This document shows, piece after piece, positions 58,310 through 64,000 of a stretch of DNA of 64,000 bases (within the stretch, counting starts at the first letter, position 1; each line of letters begins with the position of its first letter). The notes under the pieces were generated by a model. That model had not been told where the DNA came from and made no database searches. It saw only the letters and a list, made by a program, of their open reading frames with translations. A program made the translations under genes and the position numbers. This DNA comes from Centrapalus pauciflorus (Eukaryota; Streptophyta; Magnoliopsida; Asterales; Asteraceae): contig JAANYP010000383.1 in NCBI GenBank assembly GCA_020465985.1, positions 888,734-952,733 on the forward strand, written 5' to 3'.

Positions 58310-61300
58310 CTACACAGGCGGGGTTTGCTTCTTTTCATGAACATCTGTCACGATGTCATGCAATTCGGGGAAGACTGTTATGATTACAAGTTCAAGTAAT
58401 CCGTATGCAAGTTGCTTCAAACATACAGTCGACTGCAAATATTCTTTCCATTATTAGAAATTCTACTGCAAATAACACCACCAGTCAGAATGCAACATAC
58501 ACAGATGGAATAAATTACCTGGAGAAAATTATATACGTCTTTCGCACAACGCTTGTATTGGTTATGACCTATCAAGCTGACCAATGTACTAGGAGCTCCG
58601 TCTAACAAAGAAGCCAGGGGTATTTTAGACATTTGACATCAAACGTTAAAAATCATTAAAGGGAAAAAGGATGGATATGCTCACTGAAGATCATTTTTTT
58701 GACGTCGCTAGCCCTTCGAGCAGCCTCAAGCTGCTCCTCGAACGACCCTTGTTTATTGACCTTACTGCCAGACGAATTGCTTGTAGCTTGCGGAGAATCT
58801 TGATCAGATTGAGAACCCATTTGACCTTGAGCATTTAATCTCGTAAAAAATATGCCATCCGGCCACAAAACCTAACGCAAAAACCCTTCATTATTTATCC
58901 TTTCTTTTAGAGTTCTACCACAACTCTTTTTTCTAAATTCAAACAAATTCATATCCATTGGAAAATGGATAGTAGTTTGTTTTGACATTTGGAGTTGAAG
59001 ATGAGAGTTCTTCAATTCATTTTCAGACTAAATCTGCTTTTAAATCTGCTAATTAGAAACTTACATCTTGTATCCAACGTATCCCATGAGCGACAATGTC
59101 ATCTCTCCTGAGCAAGTGTATTTGCCTTAAGAGCCAATCATCAATGGCATCTTCCATCATTAACTGCAAAATTTGCTTAGATATCCAAAACACCTGCCGT
59201 CTGCATAAAAAAAAACATGATTCTACCATTAAAAAGACACGCCAAATCCACAATGTTACTTCAAAAACTCATCATGTCAAATGCATTCGGCATTCCTAGA
59301 TAAAAGACGGATCATAATGTTGTATTCTTTCATCAAAACACGCATAGCCCAAACCTACTAACCTTAACCAGCCTCTTCGGTTGAGTTGAAATATATTGTC
59401 GACCAAATTCAACAAGGGAACGCTCACGTTTGGAGGGGTCCACTGCAACAATATATTTGCAAACGTTGCAGAAGTATAAGATTTCGATATAGAAGTTTTC
59501 AAAGATTACACTTATATAAATATAGCTACGAAAGAAAATTAAAGTAAAGTTATTTAATTTTAAAACCATAAGCCAGAACCTTAATACGTGTGAATCTTGC
59601 AACATTTTAAATGTGACATTATTGACCTTGCCAAGTTGCCATGATCATACTTTGTGAAAGTAAACTTGATGTAGAGGAATAAAATAGGAAGAAAAAAAAA
59701 CCTCTGCAGGCACACCAAGCGGATCTTCCAGGTGACCAGAAGTTGAAGGAAATTTTGCAGCCAGATTGAGTATTTCAGATCGCACCCCCGAACTAGCTCT
59801 CTTCTCAAAATCTAAGCTTCTTAGAAGTTCATCACGTTTGACGACCCTTGGTGGAAATCCTTTCGAGTTTAACTCGTTGTCTGAATGCCACCCATTAGTT
59901 TGTGCGGTAGAATCCATCTCGTCATGGTCAACGGCTGCATCTTTGTCATGGTCCTCGTGATCGGAAAGACTATTAGCCGATTCTGAGGTAGCTTGCCTTG
60001 TGAAGGAATTACTAAGTTCATCTGCTTTCCACGATAAACTCCTGCTCGTAACTGAAGATATGGGTTCATAAGTGAAAGATGGGCCAACAACTTTCCGCAT
60101 TAAACCATCTGAAACACCTTTAAACTGACGGACGATATCATCCACAGCATCGTCCACATTGACTGCTAACGTTCTCATTACAGAAGAAGACTTTCCAAAA
60201 GAGTAATTCTGCCATAAACACTTAAATTAGCCCAAGAAAGGATCATTTCAATCAAATGGAGAGAAAGAGAGACACCTTTGAGGAACTACTCAAAAAGTCC
60301 CACACTTCGTGTTGCTCTGCAACATTAGCTATCAATAGAAGATCCTATCAAGAACAAAAAAAAAACATTCAATATTTAAGATTTATAGTTTTCTACGTTT
60401 AGGTCTCAGGATATATTTAGAGAGCAAGACAGAAGCATACTTGCAGATATTTATCAAGCTGAATGCAGCGTTGATGAACAAATGCATCTTCGGTACTTGA
60501 TGAAAATATCCTTTTCGGAGGCAAATGTAACGTGTAATTAGGAATGTCCTTGAGATGGCGATGCAATCTCTCAAAATTCCGGTATCTGCTGACCAATTAG
60601 GAAAAATACAAATAATGTCTCCGAAAACCACAGAAGCATTCGCTAGAAATTTAGTATAGTTACTTGAGACGGAGTTCAAGGACAAGACCTTCTTTTCACA
60701 AACCAAGTTTTGTTATCGGCATCCGTCACCGCAATGGAGTAGACTGCAAAAGATTTTGATCCAAGTTTCTCAAAATATGCTCCTAGAACCTGTAGAAATC
60801 ATATAAGGTTATAACGAATTACTGAATCTTTTGAGTTACGTCTCATACAAGGGTAACCATGAATATTAACAAGAAATATCCTTAATTCTGCAGTTCAACA
60901 TAGAGCCCAAGTTCATTAGAAAAGCGATTACATCCAACACATAAGACTGTCAATAATGATAGTTTTCCTTGCATTTCACTATGTTCTGCTTACAAATGGT
61001 GCAAAGTTTCATTCCATACATAGTTACAGGCTACGAATATTCTCAAAACGGTAGCATAGCAATCATATGGCAAACAGATCCTATAAACATTTTGAGATTT
61101 GCAAATTGATCGGTAGAATTTTATAAATAGATAACAAATCCTCAAACTTTGTAAAAACAAACAAAACATACCCAACCAAACAAAAAAAAAGTTAATAAAA
61201 AATCGAACAGAAAGCTTAGCTAGGGACTGCTAACCACGTATGTGAGACTATCCTGTGGTCTCTCCAACTTAAACCATAAATTTTATCCAACCTAAAAATT

Positions 61301-63709
61301 ATATCTATACAAATATCTGATTTCTGCATCATAACACTTATATGAAGTCAAACAGCATATGAACAAGAATCTTTATCGTGCACATGGATTATCAAGGATT
61401 GAAGACCAAGGTTTCTTACACTAATAATGAAATCTAGCATCACGGAGAATAGTCTTACCCGGCACTTTAGCTTTGGAACGCATCCTTCGATACGTAACAC
61501 TTTATCAGAAACGGCATTAACATTGCGTGCATCCTGTTTGCTGGCATTTGCACTATAAAACTCCGAGATAATTGACCCACTGACTTGTTCTGGATACATA
61601 GTCTCAATCTGAGGTTGCATGGTCAAATCAGACGTACTGTTTGATTTTCTCAGAACACTTCTACTTCCACCAGCAACGACAGACTTATCTTTGACTCCAC
61701 TAAAAAGAGTCAATGCGTTACTCTGATCAACATCATATAACTGGTCTCTTTGTTGAGCATCAAGATGAGGCTTCGGCGGTATCTGTCCTAAAATCTCAAA
61801 CTTTTTTGGTGATATTTCCTTTCCCTTATCTTTGTTGACACCACTATTTAGTCCTCGAGCAGCATTCTTCTGAGCTTTCTTCTTATAGTTTCTTCCTTTG
61901 GTCCACATATTTTCCAAATTTTCTGGCTGAAGAACCTCTGTCCTTCTCTGGGTTGCCGCCTCGAGAACACGAGCCCAATCAGCAGGCTGAATTTGCTTTG
62001 ATTCGTCATGAATTAAACCAGTAACGGTATTATGAGACATATCTGAGCGAAGTTCTAGTTGGTTGGCATTGTTCGACAATGTCAAGTCACTTTTTTTATT
62101 ATTAGAATGCTCAGAACTTTTGGCAGACCTCATAGTGGCGGGTTGATCGTGTTTATGGCCTTTATCGTTACCTGATTGATCTTCACCTGCCTCTTTCCCT
62201 CCTTCACTAGCAGAGGTGAGGAAAATAAGTTCAAGCAACTCATTGATGTAGACAGGGCTTGCAAATCGCATTACAGGCTCCATAACCAAGCACGTTAAAA
62301 GCTCTCGAGCAATGCTTCGAACTAAAGCAGACTGAACATCCCTTGGTCTTAGCACTACAGCAACAACAGCCCCCATAATCCGCTTAAGAAACTACAAGAA
62401 AATAAGAATTAAGAAGCATTAGATAGCATTCACATAATAAAGATAGTAAAAAACTTATCATAGGGTACATCAAAACACACCACTCACACCTTGTACTCAC
62501 TCTCGGGAGATATTAGAGCGGGATGAAGCTCGTTAGAAGCCATGAGATGGTATTTCAACCTTTCATCTCTTTCTTCAAAAGACAATGTTGCCATAACTTC
62601 CACGCCAATAGCGGCTTGGTTTTTTCGGAAAAGTTCTAGGTGGATCCCCACTAGATCCACGACATCCCTGTAACAACAGAAAAACTCTCGGGACCGTTAC
62701 TTGGGAACAAAAAGATATACAATAATTGTAAGTTTTCCAAGGGAGTGTTTAGACTTGCTGCTTGAAGAATCATAAACGGATTAATCAGTTTAAACACACA
62801 TCCAAACACCCCCTAAGAGGCTAACTAAAGGAGTTCTAGACATACCAACCTCGTTAACAAGTCAACAAGGTTTATGTTCTTAACTCTTGCAGATATTTCA
62901 GCAAGAACATCCATAATAATTGCTCGAATCAGCTCAGGTACCTCCTTGTCTGGTGTTATATCTGAATACCACAAATCAACAACAAAGTCTTGCAAAAGCT
63001 TGTTAATAAAATCCTCCATAGCCGCCTCAACCACCGGAGAATCAATCTTCCTCTTCCATTTAGGCGGGGGAGGCAAAGTGGAAAGCCATGAATCCTTCAC
63101 AGACAACTGCCTGTTTTCTAAGTGTGATAAATACGTCTGTGGCCGAGTTTTCCTGATCTTCCAACGGAATTCAACTTCGTTTAACAAAATCCTTGTTCCC
63201 GAAACCAATAGTATTGCTATAGGAACATTCATCCACATTGATTTACTTGTGTCTGAATGAAAAACAAAACATTCAAACATTTTTACCTCGTTCATTTATA
63301 AATAACTCATTCTTCTTGCAAAGAGAGGAAGAAACAATTCCGCATAAAGACTTGTTTATATGGCATTTGCATTTTCAAGATTTGTTCAGAAACCATTAAT
63401 TCTTGAAATAGGCTCTCTGTTTCACTTAAAATCTCACAGAAATTCTAAAGTTTCACCTAATCCAAGTTCAGATTCCAAAGTAACGGAATAAAACAGTCTA
63501 AATCTGATTAGGATGAAAAAACACATAAAGAAATTATGAAAAAAAAAATGAATACAAAATACATATATTATATATATACACGGAATCAATCAAAAAGTAA
63601 AGAACTTACGAGCTAAGAAGTAAGAAACAGCGAAGATACAAAGAGCCCACCAAACAGTACGAAGCTTTGCTTCTTCGATCAGATCGTGTAAAGTCTCCAT
63701 GGGCTTCAT
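58310..63709 (-). CDS. PXA-PX-nexin-C domain protein (SNX13/SNX14-type sorting nexin)
   Basis: The inferred CDS is complement(63709-63610, 63252-62850, 62667-62490, 62391-61459, 60789-60689, 60585-60441, 60344-60276, 60208-59702, 59442-59363, 59200-59065, 58871-58685, 58601-58519, 58432-58310), all GT-AG, 1014 aa. Two hydrophobic segments (about residues 19-34 and 39-57) anchor the N-terminus. The PXA domain spans about 104-285. The PX domain is about 530-640, with RRYRNFERLH and LPPKR typical of phosphoinositide-binding PX folds. The nexin-C domain is about 820-970 (RRGWLRRQVFWISKQILQL, RRDDIVAHGIRWIQD). Linkers are Ser/Lys/Asp-rich. The layout matches ER- or endosome-tethered nexins involved in membrane contact and lipid traffic; the exact plant role is not known to me. 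No RGS domain was seen. Confidence 0.93.
62741..62813. mobile_element. Very short MITE-like insert in a nexin intron
   Basis: 73 bp between GGGAGTGTTTAGAC and ccaaacaccccc, which are rough inverted repeats of the family seen elsewhere. The flanks CAA and TAA do not match fully, so this may be chance or a deletion derivative. Confidence 0.3.
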
Positions 63710-64000
63710 CGACTCCAAAACCCTAATTGTTAAAATCCAAAATTAAGCATTAAACAACGGAAATCAGAATCTTTCTTGAGCTGAAACAAAAACAAGGGTA
63801 GATTGGATTTCTTGTGGGTGTGAGTAAAACAATTGAAGTTGTAAAAGGAAGGAGAGGAGAGTGTTGGTTTTGCTTTATGGTTTGGATGAATGAAAGAACG
63901 TGGGGTGAGCGTCAATGGTTAGATAAACAGAAGATGATTAATGCAAATATTAATTAAAAGAAGAATCGGCATCGGCCTGGTTGTCTTGTTTCATCCATCT
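63710..64000. other. Upstream region of the sorting nexin gene
   Basis: This should hold the 5' UTR and core promoter of the nexin gene, read on the minus strand. I could not pin down a TATA box. It runs to the window edge. Confidence 0.4.

Overview
This is a window of plant nuclear DNA, almost certainly from a eudicot. The genes have short exons and AT-rich GT-AG introns, the spacers are very AT-rich, and every recognisable product is a plant family: a GARP/NIGT1-type transcription factor, a PAM2-containing LARP6, DOXC dioxygenases, a leucine-rich-repeat extensin, a P-class PPR protein and an LRR-III-type kinase-like protein. Spacers are packed with plant transposons (Ty1-copia, Tourist-like and hAT MITEs, Helitron-like elements, Mutator-like inverted repeats). 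I cannot name the species.

Layout: (1) 1150-3341 (+) HHO/NIGT1-like GARP repressor. (2) 3.3-10.2 kb is gene-free and repeat-rich. (3) 10284-12501 (+) LARP6b/c-like RNA-binding protein, ten exons. (4) 16742-12784 (-) plastid-type membrane protein of unknown function, with a 3.2-kb first intron full of repeats and a probable frameshift in its last exon. (5) 16.8-20.6 kb is repeat-rich and gene-poor. (6) 21949-20654 (-) and 34027-32782 (-) are two paralogous 2-oxoglutarate/Fe(II) dioxygenases, each 356 aa with the same intron positions. Between them lie a complete copia retrotransposon (22238-26891, LTRs identical by eye, 5-bp TSD, one uninterrupted 1354-aa polyprotein), a hAT MITE, a Helitron end and a Pack-MULE-like inverted repeat. 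(7) 39273-35176 (-) FAM114/NOXP20-like protein, nine exons, one apparent GC-AG intron. (8) 43773-44919 (+) membrane-anchored pseudokinase, convergent with (9) 46832-45261 (-) a leucine-rich-repeat extensin. (10) 47-51 kb is repeat-rich, with a long (TA)n inside a Helitron-like element. (11) 52949-51060 (-) intronless PPR protein with 13 tandem repeats. (12) 53-58.3 kb is transposon-rich; it includes a Tourist-like element carrying a 482-bp stretch with no cytosine on the + strand, and a MITE inserted into an older copy of itself. (13) 63709-58310 (-) PXA-PX-nexin-C sorting nexin of 1014 aa, 13 exons.

The genes do not form a pathway or operon; the only functional grouping is the dioxygenase pair. 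Exon joins were deduced by hand from splice signals, reading frame and family knowledge. In each multi-exon gene except the one with the frameshift, the phases close to a complete ORF. I found no CRISPR array, rRNA gene or confident tRNA gene. I saw no obviously new biological system. The most unusual signals are the cytosine-free minisatellite inside a MITE, the fresh copia insertion 289 bp upstream of a dioxygenase start codon, the nested MITE, and a substitution beside the iron site of the second dioxygenase.
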